A DNA stretch of 64,000 nucleotides from Streptomyces sp. NBC_01267 (GCF_036241575.1 NZ_CP108455.1:4963501-5027500), one strand, 5' to 3'; positions 1 to 8,713 are shown, counted from the stretch's first letter. The notes: generated by a model from the sequence alone, not told the origin. Numbers and translations: made by a program.

Positions 1-143
1 CCGGTGGCCAGTACGGCCGCCCACAGCACGTACAGCGGGAGGACGCAGCCGGTGGCCACGGCCGGTACGAACCACCAGGCGGTGGTCGCCGCCGACCGTG
101 CGGTTCCCTCGGCGCGCGGCCGGACGCTCTCACTGATCCCCAC
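1..143 (-). CDS. N-terminus of a membrane protein (cut by window edge)
   Basis: Partial gene running off the left end. A GTG at 143 opens a frame that stays open to base 1. About 18 hydrophilic residues (GISESVRPRAEG...) are followed by a hydrophobic run containing AWWFVPAVATG and LPLYVLWAAVLA, that is, the start of a first membrane segment. A GGGGAGG lies rather far (about 16 bases) upstream of the GTG, so the exact start is uncertain. Family and function cannot be named from 47 residues. Confidence 0.5.
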   Translation of the reverse strand, partial: MGISESVRPRAEGTARSAATTAWWFVPAVATGCVLPLYVLWAAVLAT

Positions 144-180
144 GGGGAAACCCTAACGGCCTCCCCTTGCGCTCCCGCGC

Positions 181-229
181 GACGGGCGACGGGCGACGGG
201 CGACGTGCAATGGGCGACGGGCGACGGGC
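181..229. repeat. 7-bp tandem repeat (GACGGGC x7)
   Basis: Seven consecutive copies of GACGGGC, five perfect, between the leftmost membrane protein and the 3' end of the L,D-transpeptidase gene. The unit is not a multiple of three, in line with a non-coding position. No other feature is visible in the 144-276 gap. Confidence 0.8.
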
Positions 230-276
230 GAACAGCCCGCGGCTGCCGCCCGTCGCATGGGAATCACCCGCGGGAG

Positions 277-1581
277 TCACTCCGCGGCTGCGGCGCTCCC
301 CGCCGTCCAGGCCGACCAGCTCATGTTCCAGCCGTTCAGGCCGTTGTCCGGGGAGACCTTGCCGCCACCGGTCGAGTTCTTGACGATCACGACGTCGCCG
401 ACCAGCGAATTGCTGTAGAACCACCCGGCCGGGGTGGAGGTGTTCGTGCCGCCCTGGGCGTCGTGCATCCCGATGCAGCCGTGGCTGGTGGCCGCGGAGC
501 CGAAAGTACCCGTCGACGCCCAGTAGTTGCCGTGGATGAACGTGCCCGAGTTGGTCAGCCGCTGGGCGTGCGGGACGTCGGGGATGTTGTACTCGTCGCC
601 GAGCCCGACCGTCGTGCTGTCCATCTTGGTCTGCTGGAACTGCTCCGAGATCACCATCGTGCCGTTGTACGTGCCGTGGCCCGAGGAGCCGGTGGAGACC
701 GGGATGGTCTTGGACGGGCTCCCGGCCCGTTCCACGGTCATCATCTGCTTCGCCGCGTCCACGGTGGAGATCTGCGAACGGCCGACGGTGAAGGAGAAGG
801 TCCGGTCCTGGACCCCGTACACACCGGGGGAGACCTCGACGCCGTCCAGGTTCAGGGCCACCCGCACCGTGGTACCGGGCTTCCAGTAGCTCTGCGGACG
901 GAAGTCGATCCGCTGATCGCCGAACCAGTGCCCGACGGCCAGCTGGTCGTTGCTGGAGGTGATGGCGACGGCGGATTCGACGGCCTTCTTGTTCTTCACG
1001 GGCTTGTCGAGCTTGAAGGAGACCTCCATCCCGACCCCGACCGTGGTGTGGTCGTCCGGCGTGTAGAAGGCGATCACCGAGTCGGCCTGGGACACGGTGG
1101 TGAAGTGCGAGGTCTTGGTCTCGGTCTTGCCGCTCTTGTCCTTCGCCTGGGCGACGAGGACGTACGGCGTCCCACGGGTCAGTTCGTGGCCGGCCTTCCA
1201 GGACGTCTGCGCGGCGGACATCTTGCCGGGCATGGCCTTGCCGCTGCTCTCGTTGGTCAGGGTGACCGAGGTCAGAGCACCTTCGGCCACGGCCGCCGTG
1301 ACCGCGCCGACGCTGACTCCGACGTGCATGGCGCCGTCCTTCGGAGTGATGACGAGCTGCGCGCGGGGCGCGCTGCTGGGCAGCGCCGACTTCGTACTGC
1401 CCCCGCCGCCGCCCGCGCCGCCCGAACCGCCGGAACAGGCGGCGAGCGCCAGTACTCCGGCAGTGACCAGGGCCAGCGGGGCGGCCAGACGGCTCCGGCG
1501 GTACCAGGCGCTCCGGGGGTTTCGCGAACTCGGTGAGCGCCGCGAGCCCCGAGGGCTCCGATGACGGCTGATGGATATCAA
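277..1581 (-). CDS. L,D-transpeptidase lipoprotein (YkuD domain, Ig-like N-terminal domains)
   Basis: Predicted membrane-anchored peptidoglycan cross-linking enzyme that makes 3-3 bonds between meso-DAP (or LL-DAP) side chains. Visible features: basic N-terminus, hydrophobic segment ending in the lipobox LALAAC (Cys about residue 49), a Gly/Ser-rich linker, two beta-rich Ig-like regions, then the YkuD domain with catalytic motif SHGCIGM (Cys about residue 369). The upstream-most start is a TTG at 1641 with the AGGA too close. I prefer the TTG at 1581, which has GGAGG 8 bases upstream and gives 434 residues; even so, about 30 residues precede the hydrophobic core. Similar in layout to mycobacterial LdtMt2-type proteins. 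Transcribed alone; its upstream neighbour, the cstR-like gene, points the same way 160 bp away. Confidence 0.9.
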   Translation of the reverse strand: MISISRHRSPRGSRRSPSSRNPRSAWYRRSRLAAPLALVTAGVLALAACSGGSGGAGGGGGSTKSALPSSAPRAQLVITPKDGAMHVGVSVGAVTAAVAEGALTSVTLTNESSGKAMPGKMSAAQTSWKAGHELTRGTPYVLVAQAKDKSGKTETKTSHFTTVSQADSVIAFYTPDDHTTVGVGMEVSFKLDKPVKNKKAVESAVAITSSNDQLAVGHWFGDQRIDFRPQSYWKPGTTVRVALNLDGVEVSPGVYGVQDRTFSFTVGRSQISTVDAAKQMMTVERAGSPSKTIPVSTGSSGHGTYNGTMVISEQFQQTKMDSTTVGLGDEYNIPDVPHAQRLTNSGTFIHGNYWASTGTFGSAATSHGCIGMHDAQGGTNTSTPAGWFYSNSLVGDVVIVKNSTGGGKVSPDNGLNGWNMSWSAWTAGSAAAAE

Positions 1582-1742
1582 GGCTTCCGCCTCCACTGCA
1601 CGAGGAAGGGCCGGGTGGATTGCCCGACCTTGTGACGACAAGTCCTTTCTGCAGTGTGCAACAGCGAACCCGGACCGACACCTCCGGATCCGCTGTCCTC
1701 GTCCTCGTCAGATCTCTGCCGGACGCCCGTCCGTGAGGCCGT

Positions 1743-2124
<382 letters not shown>

Positions 2125-2154
2125 GGGCTTCCGTGATCCGGCCTCGTGCTCCGC

Positions 2155-2733
2155 TCAGCCGCGCAGCGCGCGCCGGGCGGAGTCCAGCGCCGTGGGCTGC
2201 GGCCGGTTGAACGGGAGCTTGCCGAGGACGGCGGCCATGCCGCAGGTGTTGCTGAGGCCCGAGTAGACCAGCCCCGACGCCACCCCGGCCGACAGCAGCC
2301 TGGCACGTGGTGAACGCACCCCGGTCACCAGCCCGAGCAGAACCAGCGCGCCCGCCGCGAAGCGGACCTGGCGGTCCATCGCCCAGACGGCACGTCCGCT
2401 GTGCGGCGCCGTGTCCAGCGGCAGCCCGGCCGCGCGCCACGCGTGGGTCCCGCCCGCCACACCGACGGCCGTCACACCGGCGGCGGCCAGCCGCGCGCAG
2501 GCGGTGGCCGACCGCTGTCCCGCCGCGCACACGACGATCAGGTCCCGCCCGGCAGCGGCCTCGCGCAGTTCCGGCAGGAGGGTTTCCAGGGCGTCCAGCG
2601 GAACGCTGATCGCGCCGGGCAGGTGACCGGCGGCGTACTCGGCCGGTGCGCGGACATCGACGACGAGCGTGCCGACGGCGTCGCGGGCGTTCAGCTCGGC
2701 GGGGGTGAGGGTCGGGGTGGTGCTCTCGGTCAT
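2155..2733 (-). CDS. Rhodanese with C-terminal membrane domain (YgaP-like)
   Basis: Sulfurtransferase of 192 residues: a rhodanese domain (residues about 12-110) with active-site Cys69 in the loop CAAGQRS, followed by a DUF2892-like pair of hydrophobic helices (residues about 120-165; FAAGALVLLGLVTG and ARLLSAGVASGLVYSGL). The domain order matches E. coli YgaP, a membrane rhodanese. ATG start at 2733 preceded by GGAG. It lies 77 bp downstream of the CoA-disulfide reductase gene and 145 bp upstream of the cstR-like gene, so it probably relays persulfide sulfur at the membrane in the same detoxification operon. Confidence 0.88.
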   Translation of the reverse strand: MTESTTPTLTPAELNARDAVGTLVVDVRAPAEYAAGHLPGAISVPLDALETLLPELREAAAGRDLIVVCAAGQRSATACARLAAAGVTAVGVAGGTHAWRAAGLPLDTAPHSGRAVWAMDRQVRFAAGALVLLGLVTGVRSPRARLLSAGVASGLVYSGLSNTCGMAAVLGKLPFNRPQPTALDSARRALRG

Positions 2734-2810
2734 GAGGGGGCTCCGGGGGTGCGGGGTTACGGGGTTCGGGTTACGAGGGTTCGAGGGTTCGGGGGACCGG
2801 GGCCCGGTGT

Positions 2811-4442
2811 TCAGGCGGCAGCCTGACCCGCGGACCAGGTCGCGTAGCCGCCGTCCAGATTGGCGGCGTTCCGGCCCAGCCCGGCGAGCAGCCGCTGGGC
2901 GGTGTGGCCGCGCAGCCCCACCTGGCAGTGCACGATCAGCTCGCCGTCCGGCAGTTCGGCCGCCCGGTCGCGCAGTTCGTCCAGGGGGATGTTGACGGCG
3001 CCGGGGATCGCGCCGCGGGCGTGCTCGGCGCGGGTGCGTACGTCCACCAGTGCGGCGACCGGCCCGACTGCTCCGTCCGTGCCCAGCTCGTGCCACTGCA
3101 CGGTGCGGACCGTACCGGTCGCCAGGTTCTCGGCGATCATGCCCGCCATGTTCACCGGGTCCTTGGCGGAACCGTACGGAGGGGCGTACGCGAGCTCCAG
3201 ATCGGCGAGAGCGGGGGCGGTCAGACCACCTGCCATCGCGGTGGCGATGACATCGATCCGCTTGTCGACGCCGTCCGAGCCGACCGCCTGGGCGCCGAGG
3301 ATGCGCTGGTCGCGCGGGTCGAAGAGCAGCTTGAGCGCGATGGGGGAGGCGCCGGGGTAATAACCGGCGTGCGAGCCGGGGTGCAGATGCACCGCCTGAT
3401 AGGGGTGGCCGGCCGCGCGCAGCCGCTTCTCGTTCCAGCCCGTCGCCGCGGCCGTCAGGTCGAAGACCCGCACCACCGCGGTCGAGGTCGCGGGCCCGGC
3501 GGCCACCTCACGCCCGGCGATGGCGTCCGCGACGAGCCGGCCGTGCCGGTTGGCGAGATTCGCCAGCGGTACGAGGACGGGCTCGCCGGTCAGCGCGTCA
3601 CGCTTCTCGGCCGCGTCCCCGACCGCGTAGATCTCCGGGTCGCTGGTACGCCCCGAGGCGTCCACCGCGATGCCGCCGCGCGGCCCGGTCTCCAGACCCG
3701 CGGCGCGGGCGAGCGAGGACTCGGGCCTCACCCCGATGGACAGCAGGACGAGGTCGGCCGCCAGGGTGCGGCCGTCGGCGAGGACGACGGAGTCGGGCAG
3801 TACCTCGGCCGGCTGGGCGCCCAGTTCCACCCGTACGCCGTGCTCCCGCAGCCGGGCGGCGACCGGGGCGGCCATCTCCGGGTCGAGCGGCGGCAGCACC
3901 TGCCCGGCCAGCTCGACGAGAGTGACGTCGAGCCCGCGCTCGCGCAGGTTCTCGGCGGCCTCGACCCCGATGAAGCCGCCGCCCACGACGACGGCCGTGC
4001 GGACGCCCCCGTCGAGCAGCTCGGCGATCCGGTCCGCGTCGGTCACGTCCCGCAGCGTGCGGGCGCGCTCGATGCCCGGCAGGTCGGGGACGAAGGGGCG
4101 GGCGCCGGGGCTGAGGACCAGCCGGTCGAAGGACTCCTCGTACTCCCGGCCGCTCACCGTCTCGCGCACCCGGACGGTACGGGCGGCGCGGTCCACGGCC
4201 AGCGCCTCGTGCCGTACGCGCACATCGATCCGGAAGCGGGCATCGAGGGACTCGGGGGTCTGGAGCAGCAGGGCGTCGCGCTCGTCGATGGCGCCGCCGA
4301 GGTAGTACGGAAGGCCGCAGTTGGCGTAGCTGACGTGCTCGCCGCGCTCCAGCACGACGATCTCCGCCGTCTCGTCGAGGCGGCGGAGCCGGGTGGCAGC
4401 GGACATCCCGCCTGCCACGCCTCCGATGACTATGACCTTCAT
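2811..4442 (-). CDS. CoA-disulfide / polysulfide reductase with C-terminal rhodanese domain
   Basis: FAD- and NAD(P)H-dependent disulfide reductase (543 residues). The N-terminal FAD motif is VIGGVAGG (residues 5-12), followed by the single redox Cys42 in SYANCGLPYY, diagnostic of CoA-disulfide reductase/NADH oxidase/polysulfide reductase. A second nucleotide motif VVVGGGFIGVE sits near residue 155. The C-terminal 90 residues form a rhodanese with Cys506 (VHCQVGLRG). This fusion (CoADR-RHD, Npsr type) reduces CoA persulfide or polysulfide and supplies or accepts sulfane sulfur. ATG at 4442 with GGGAGC upstream. It is the first gene of the CstR-like operon. Confidence 0.92.
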   Translation of the reverse strand: MKVIVIGGVAGGMSAATRLRRLDETAEIVVLERGEHVSYANCGLPYYLGGAIDERDALLLQTPESLDARFRIDVRVRHEALAVDRAARTVRVRETVSGREYEESFDRLVLSPGARPFVPDLPGIERARTLRDVTDADRIAELLDGGVRTAVVVGGGFIGVEAAENLRERGLDVTLVELAGQVLPPLDPEMAAPVAARLREHGVRVELGAQPAEVLPDSVVLADGRTLAADLVLLSIGVRPESSLARAAGLETGPRGGIAVDASGRTSDPEIYAVGDAAEKRDALTGEPVLVPLANLANRHGRLVADAIAGREVAAGPATSTAVVRVFDLTAAATGWNEKRLRAAGHPYQAVHLHPGSHAGYYPGASPIALKLLFDPRDQRILGAQAVGSDGVDKRIDVIATAMAGGLTAPALADLELAYAPPYGSAKDPVNMAGMIAENLATGTVRTVQWHELGTDGAVGPVAALVDVRTRAEHARGAIPGAVNIPLDELRDRAAELPDGELIVHCQVGLRGHTAQRLLAGLGRNAANLDGGYATWSAGQAAA

Positions 4443-4499
4443 GTATCTGCTCCCGAACTGTCCGTAAGTGTCTGTTTCACATCGCTTCGATGCGCTTCG

Positions 4500-4515
4500 A
4501 TACCCCCCGGGGTTT
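4500..4515. promoter_or_regulatory. CsoR/CstR-type operator 1
   Basis: ATACCCCCCGGGGTTT is a near-perfect match to the CsoR/CstR palindrome ATACCCC-N2-GGGGTAT (one mismatch). It lies 58 bp upstream of the CoA-disulfide reductase start, and a second copy lies 36 bp away. Confidence 0.75.
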
Positions 4516-4535
4516 ACTCATCCACCGTAACAGAG

Positions 4536-4551
4536 ATGCCCCAGGGGGTAT
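4536..4551. promoter_or_regulatory. CsoR/CstR-type operator 2
   Basis: ATGCCCCAGGGGGTAT is a second copy of the ATACCCC-N2-GGGGTAT palindrome with one mismatch. Its first three bases form the only ATG of the rightward small ORF, so the site may also affect that gene, or may show that this ATG is not a real start. Confidence 0.75.
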
Positions 4552-4853
4552 TTTCCGAGCCGGAGAGGCGTCGCCGGAGAGCCGGGAAGCCGGAGTCCCA
4601 CGACGTCTCGGCCGACGTCGTCGTGTCGGCCCGCCGTCTGACGGAGATCGCCCGCTCCCTCGGCCTTACGGGTACGGTCCGGGTGGGGCTGGCTTGTCTC
4701 ACAGACGCGTTGAGCGCCATCGGCGACCCCGTGGTCCGGTTCGACCTGCTCGGCCCCGGCCAGCGGGCCCTGCTCACGGGCCTGCCGACGGCGGTCGCCG
4801 AGCCGGACCCGGCCCACCGGCATCTGCTGATGTCGGTGAAACCGCTGCTGTGA
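4536..4853 (+). CDS. Small hypothetical protein
   Basis: A 105-residue frame divergent from the sulfur operon. The C-terminal 75 residues (SARRLTEIARSLGLTG... VRFDLLGPGQRALLTGLP) look like real protein with Streptomyces codon use, but I recognise no family. The ATG at 4536 lies inside a repressor-like palindrome and has no ribosome site. A GTG at 4623 (VSARRLTEIA...) would give a shorter 76-residue product. It ends 53 bp before the APH-like gene and could be co-transcribed with it. Confidence 0.4.
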   Translation: MPQGVFSEPERRRRRAGKPESHDVSADVVVSARRLTEIARSLGLTGTVRVGLACLTDALSAIGDPVVRFDLLGPGQRALLTGLPTAVAEPDPAHRHLLMSVKPLL

Positions 4854-4906
4854 GCGGGGAGTTGACGACGCAGCCACCCGCCCCCGGCCCTCGGTAGGGT
4901 GCGGGA

Positions 4907-5806
4907 ATGATCGACGTGCCGACGGATTTCGTACGGAGCACCATCACCAGGGAAGGCGAACGGGGCCGGGCCTGGACCGCCTCCCTGCCGGGCCTGACCG
5001 GTGAACTCCTGGAACGCTGGGAGTGCGCGGTGTCCGGCCCGGTGATGCACGGCCAGGTCGGGATCGTCGTACCGGTCCTGCGCGCCGACCGGAGCCGCGC
5101 GGTCCTGAAGATCTCGTTCCCGCACCCCGGCAACGTGCACGAGCCGGACGCCCTCGCGGCATGGGCCGGGCGCGGCGCCGTACGCCTCCACGCACGGGAC
5201 GACGCCCGCTTCGCGATGCTGCTGGAACAGGCGGAACCAGAGACGCTTGCCGGTCTCGGCGACATGGACACGGCCCTGACGGAGGCCGGACGGCTGGTCC
5301 GCGAGTTGGCGATCCCCGCACCGGCCGCGCTGCCGGGGCTCGCGGACCGGATGCCGGAATGGGAGTCCCGACTACGCGCTGAATCCGCCGAGTCGGCCGC
5401 GCTCCTGCCTCGCCGGGCGGTACAGGCGGCTGTGGCGACCTTCCGCGACCTCGGACGCGAGCAACCGCGCATCCTGCTGCACGGGGACCTGCACTACGAC
5501 AACATCCTGCGCGCGGAGCGCGAACCCTGGCTGGTCACCGACCCGAAGGGCTACGCGGGCGACCCGGCGAGCGAGGCCTTCACCCTGATCCGCACCCGGC
5601 TGGGCGCCCTGCTCACCGCGAGCGACCCGGGGGCAGCGGTACGCCGCAGCCTCGACATCTTCGCCGACGCCGCCGGGCTCGACCGCGTCCGCGTCCACCG
5701 CTGGACCCAGGCCCGCGCGGTGCTGGCGGTGTTCCGGGGCAGGGAGTACGGCGACCCCGGGTGGCTGATCGAGGCGACGGCGCGCGTGGCGGGACTGCTG
5801 ACCTGA
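4907..5806 (+). CDS. Aminoglycoside O-phosphotransferase, APH(6)/streptomycin-6-kinase type
   Basis: Predicted small-molecule kinase of the APH(6)/hydroxyurea-kinase family (PF04655-like), 299 residues. The catalytic loop is LLHGDLHYDN (about residues 186-195; Asp as base) and the metal site is VTDPKG. The N-terminal half has the family pattern (GIVVPVLRADRS, AVLKISFPH containing the ATP-binding Lys). Family members phosphorylate streptomycin or related antibiotics, but chromosomal actinomycete copies often have unknown substrates. ATG at 4907, weak GGGTGCGGGA upstream. Nothing nearby suggests an antibiotic gene cluster, so its natural substrate is open. Confidence 0.85.
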   Translation: MIDVPTDFVRSTITREGERGRAWTASLPGLTGELLERWECAVSGPVMHGQVGIVVPVLRADRSRAVLKISFPHPGNVHEPDALAAWAGRGAVRLHARDDARFAMLLEQAEPETLAGLGDMDTALTEAGRLVRELAIPAPAALPGLADRMPEWESRLRAESAESAALLPRRAVQAAVATFRDLGREQPRILLHGDLHYDNILRAEREPWLVTDPKGYAGDPASEAFTLIRTRLGALLTASDPGAAVRRSLDIFADAAGLDRVRVHRWTQARAVLAVFRGREYGDPGWLIEATARVAGLLT

Positions 5807-5849
5807 CCTGACCGAGCTGCTGCTGACTCAGCCGTCCGCCTCCCCACCC

Positions 5850-6383
5850 TCAGGCGCGGAGAGCGGCGTCCAGCTCGCGAATGAGCTCCCCCACACGCCC
5901 GCCCCCGGGAGGCGCGGCGGGCAGCCGGCCGAGCACCGCAGTGACCGCTGCCGGTGCGTGATGACGTGCCCATTCAAGGGTCCGCGCAGCGACACACGGG
6001 TCGTCTCCGGCTGCCAACTCTTCTGCTCGTGCCGCATGCGCTGCCGCGCCGAGAATGTGCTTCACCTGATGAGCGCTTGCCTTGGGATGAAGGTATGCCG
6101 CAGCCGCCGCATGGCTCGCCGCCCGCGCCGCGTCGACCGCAGCGGGTGCAGCGGCTTCTCGTGCCGCTCTGTACGCCGCCCAGGCGCTCTGCCGCAGAGC
6201 GCTTGTACGCAGACCGCCCCCGGCGAAAGCGTCTGCCGCGTCGATGGCGTCACGAGGGCGCGTGTCAGTAGGAAGCCTCTGCTCGAAGATCGACAGCACC
6301 CTGCGGGCACCCTCAGCCGCGTAACCCGCGATCTCGCGAAGTTCGTGTTCGGTGAGCTCGATCTTGTCTGCGTCGGTCGGCAC
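5850..6383 (-). CDS. Putative immunity-like protein (Imm5-like, often labelled exonuclease SbcC)
   Basis: 177-residue, Ala-rich, helical protein. Recognisable pattern: LREIAGYAAEGARRVLSIFE, then RPRDAIDAADAFAGG, repeated AxxAAxxA helices, and the conserved HQVKHILGAAAHAARA. This resembles actinobacterial proteins annotated as putative immunity protein or, misleadingly, exonuclease SbcC; it has no ABC-ATPase motifs, so the SbcC name does not fit. GTG start at 6383. No toxin gene (polymorphic toxin, RHS, WXG) lies on either side, so it is an orphan here. It faces the 3' end of the APH gene. Confidence 0.6.
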   Translation of the reverse strand: MPTDADKIELTEHELREIAGYAAEGARRVLSIFEQRLPTDTRPRDAIDAADAFAGGGLRTSALRQSAWAAYRAAREAAAPAAVDAARAASHAAAAAYLHPKASAHQVKHILGAAAHAARAEELAAGDDPCVAARTLEWARHHAPAAVTAVLGRLPAAPPGGGRVGELIRELDAALRA

Positions 6384-6473
6384 GGCTCAATCCTGCCGCA
6401 GACCAGCAGATCCGTTACAGACTTACTTGCCCACTTCCGGCGCCGGCGCAATCCCCGCCGGGCAGGCGGAGGT

Positions 6474-7136
6474 TCAGCCGTCCGCCCTGGCCACACCGAT
6501 CGGGCAGGAAACGCCCGTCCCGCCGATGCCGCAGTAGCCCGCGGGGTTCTTGTCCAGGTACTGCTGGTGGTGCGGTTCCGCGGCGTAGAACTCGCGGCCC
6601 TCCGCGGGCAGGATCTCCGTCGTGATCGTGCCGTACCCCGACCCGGTCAGGACCTGCTGGTACGCCGCGCGGGACGCCGCTGCTGTCTCCGCCTGCGCCG
6701 GCGAGTGCGTGTAGATCGCCGAGCGGTACTGGGTGCCGACGTCGTTGCCCTGGCGGAAGCCCTGGGTCGGGTCGTGGGACTCCCAGAAGGTCTTCACGAG
6801 GGTGGCGTACGGGACGACCTGCGGGTCGAAGACCACGCGGACCGCCTCGGTGTGGCCGGTCAGGCCCGAGCAGACCTCTTCGTACGCCGGGTTCACCGTG
6901 GAGCCGCCCTGGTAGCCGACCAGCGTCGTCCAGACGCCCTCGGTCTGCCAGAAGATGCGCTCGGCGCCCCAGAAACAGCCCAGGGCGAAGTCCGCGACCT
7001 CCAGACCTTCGGGGTACGGGCCGGCCAGCGGGTTGCCCAGGACCGTGTGGTGGTCGGGCAGCTCGAACTCCGGGGTGGCGCGGCCCTTCAGGGCCTGCTC
7101 CGGCGTGGGGAGCTGGGGGGTGCGGTTCAGGAACAT
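6474..7136 (-). CDS. msrA: Peptide-methionine (S)-S-oxide reductase
   Basis: Repairs methionine-S-sulfoxide in proteins using thioredoxin. 220 residues, with the MsrA signature GCFWGAER and catalytic Cys54; the acidic/His substrate pocket ([26 protein letters not shown]) and C-terminal resolving cysteines ([13 protein letters not shown]) are present. ATG at 7136 has GAGGAG 9 bases upstream. Cytosolic; single gene followed by the small putative-immunity gene on the same strand after 90 bp. Confidence 0.97.
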   Translation of the reverse strand: MFLNRTPQLPTPEQALKGRATPEFELPDHHTVLGNPLAGPYPEGLEVADFALGCFWGAERIFWQTEGVWTTLVGYQGGSTVNPAYEEVCSGLTGHTEAVRVVFDPQVVPYATLVKTFWESHDPTQGFRQGNDVGTQYRSAIYTHSPAQAETAAASRAAYQQVLTGSGYGTITTEILPAEGREFYAAEPHHQQYLDKNPAGYCGIGGTGVSCPIGVARADG

Positions 7137-7191
7137 CGGCTGCGGCTCCTCGGGGAGTACGGGTACAACCCGTGCAACGTTCCGGACCCGG

Positions 7192-7374
7192 TCAGGATTC
7201 CTGCCGGTCGTCGTGGGCCGTCGATCCCGCCGCCGGGCGGTCCATGACGCGGTCCGGGTCGGTGACGCGGTCCGGGTCGGTGACGCGGTCCAGGTACGCG
7301 GCCGTCTTCCGCCGGGTCCGGAACCAGAAGTAGACGCCGAGGCCGATCAGGATCAGCGGGATGAGGCGAGTCAT
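7192..7374 (-). CDS. Small single-span membrane protein with DRVTDP repeats
   Basis: 60 residues: one N-terminal hydrophobic helix ([15 protein letters not shown], residues 4-18), a basic stop-transfer RTRRK, then a cytoplasmic tail with near-exact repeats of DRVTDP encoded by an 18-bp tandem repeat at 7246-7296. ATG at 7374 with GGGAG upstream. No family recognised; the coding case rests on codon use and the helix followed by basic residues. Confidence 0.5.
   Translation of the reverse strand: MTRLIPLILIGLGVYFWFRTRRKTAAYLDRVTDPDRVTDPDRVMDRPAAGSTAHDDRQES
7246..7296. repeat. 18-bp tandem repeat inside the small membrane protein gene
   Basis: Unit GACGCGGTCCGGGTCGGT, 2.7 copies, in frame (18 = 6 codons), encoding the DRVTDP repeats of the minus-strand protein. 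Confidence 0.75.
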
Positions 7375-7510
7375 GGGAGCTCCCGTCGGGGTGGACGGCC
7401 AGCGTACTCAGCCCGGAGAGCGTCCCGGGGAGCAGCCGGAGAGCAGCCCGGGGAGCAGCCGGAGAGCAACCAGGGGATCAGGCCGCAGAGCAGCCCGGGG
7501 ACCACTCACC

Positions 7511-7613
7511 GGCCCCGGCTCAGGCCCCGGCCCCGGCTCAGGCCCCGGCTCAGGCCCCGGCCCCGGCTCAGGCCCCGGCCCCGGCTCAGGCCCCGGCCCC
7601 GGCCCCGGCTCAG
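7511..7613. repeat. 12/18-bp GC-only tandem repeat downstream of the TPR-like protein gene
   Basis: About seven blocks built from GGCCCCGGCTCA and its 18-bp extended form with an extra GGCCCC, ending at the stop codon of the minus-strand gene. On the minus strand it would read as Gly-Pro-Glu-Pro repeats, but a stop codon precedes it, so it is 3' non-coding. Confidence 0.8.
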
Positions 7614-8713
7614 TGCGGCAGCGTGGCCGGACTGCCGCCGTTCGCCTCGTACCCCGCGACCGCCAGCGCCCGGTACACCGCGTACTCCGCCGCCGGATCC
7701 GCACCCAGCGTCCACGGCAGCGCGCCCACATGACCGTCTATGCGGACCAGCTGGTTCATCGCCTCCGACCAGCGCTCGGAGCGGACGAGGAAGAAGACCA
7801 GCAGATGGCGTACGTGCGCGAGCACCGGGTCGTCGGCGCGCGCCGTGTGCACCGCGTGCAGTGCGCCTTCCACCGCCCGGGTCACCGACTCGCTCCGGTA
7901 GAAGCTCCGCACCATGTTGACCTCGGGCAGGTGCTCGTACAGCGCGAAGAGGGGCAGCGCGGCGAGCAGCGAACCGCGCGGCGCGCGGGCCGCCGCCGCG
8001 TGGGCGAACTCGTCGGCCCGCGCGCGGGAGCCGTGCCACTTCTCGCACCAGTAGTGCAGCGCGGCGAGGTGCGCCCCCATGTGCTCGGGCGCGCGGTCGA
8101 TCACCTTGGCCCACACCTCTTCGAACTGCGGCTCCGGATAGGCGAGTCCGCGGCCGACGGCCAGCTCCACGATGTACGGAATCGGGTCGCCCGGTGCGAG
8201 CAGCGCCGCCTCACCGCAGACCGTGTGCGCCTCCTCCAGGATGATCCGGAAGTCGTCCGTCCCGGCCGTCGAGGACCGCCAGGCCTGCTGGATCAGGAAC
8301 TCGGCGTGGATCTGGGCCGCGCCCGCGTCCTTCGGGGACTCCGAGCGCCACTTGCGGAGCCAGGCCCCGCCGACGCCGGGCCGCTGTGCCAGTTCCAGCG
8401 AGGCCGCCCCGGCGAAGGCCTGCACCCGCTGCCAGCGCTGCTCGCCGGACTTCGGCGTACCGGCGAGCAGCTGGGCCGCGGGGCGCCAGTCCTGGGTGCG
8501 CTGCACCAGGGCGAGGACGTCCAGCAGATCCTGGTCGGGGCCGGGCAGCCGCACGTCCAGTTCCTCCTGGCGCAGGAATCCGTAGTCGTCGGGGTCCGCG
8601 GCGTCCGGGGAACCGGGCAGCACCTGCCGGATACCGCCGCGGGAGCGCAGCACGATCGGGCTGAGCACGGCCGTGAACATGCACACCGCGAGCAGGATCC
8701 AGAGAATCTCCAT
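7610..8713 (-). CDS. Membrane-anchored protein with helical TPR-like repeats, unknown function
   Basis: 367 residues. An N-terminal signal anchor (MEILWILLAVCMFTAVLSPIVL) is followed by a cytoplasmic or peripheral helical region with TPR/SEL1-like spacing (QRWQRVQAFAGAASLELAQ, AQIHAEFLIQQAW, GAHLAALHYWCEKWHG, HVRHLLVFFLVRSERWSEAMNQLV). Conserved-looking between msrA and metB, but I recognise no named family. It diverges from metB across a 51-bp gap, so the two promoters overlap. The start at 8713 has GGGGAC just upstream. Confidence 0.75.
   Translation of the reverse strand: MEILWILLAVCMFTAVLSPIVLRSRGGIRQVLPGSPDAADPDDYGFLRQEELDVRLPGPDQDLLDVLALVQRTQDWRPAAQLLAGTPKSGEQRWQRVQAFAGAASLELAQRPGVGGAWLRKWRSESPKDAGAAQIHAEFLIQQAWRSSTAGTDDFRIILEEAHTVCGEAALLAPGDPIPYIVELAVGRGLAYPEPQFEEVWAKVIDRAPEHMGAHLAALHYWCEKWHGSRARADEFAHAAAARAPRGSLLAALPLFALYEHLPEVNMVRSFYRSESVTRAVEGALHAVHTARADDPVLAHVRHLLVFFLVRSERWSEAMNQLVRIDGHVGALPWTLGADPAAEYAVYRALAVAGYEANGGSPATLPH

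Noticed and set aside
2904..4535. Long plus-strand extension upstream of the small ORF at 4536
   Set aside because: Entirely antisense to the CoA-disulfide reductase gene; only the last part after the operator is plausible coding.
4907..5806. Acquired antibiotic-resistance cassette
   Set aside because: The kinase has normal host codon use, no mobile-element flanks and common chromosomal relatives.
5850..6383. SbcC exonuclease
   Set aside because: At 177 residues with no Walker or ABC signature motifs it cannot be the SbcC ATPase despite that common label.
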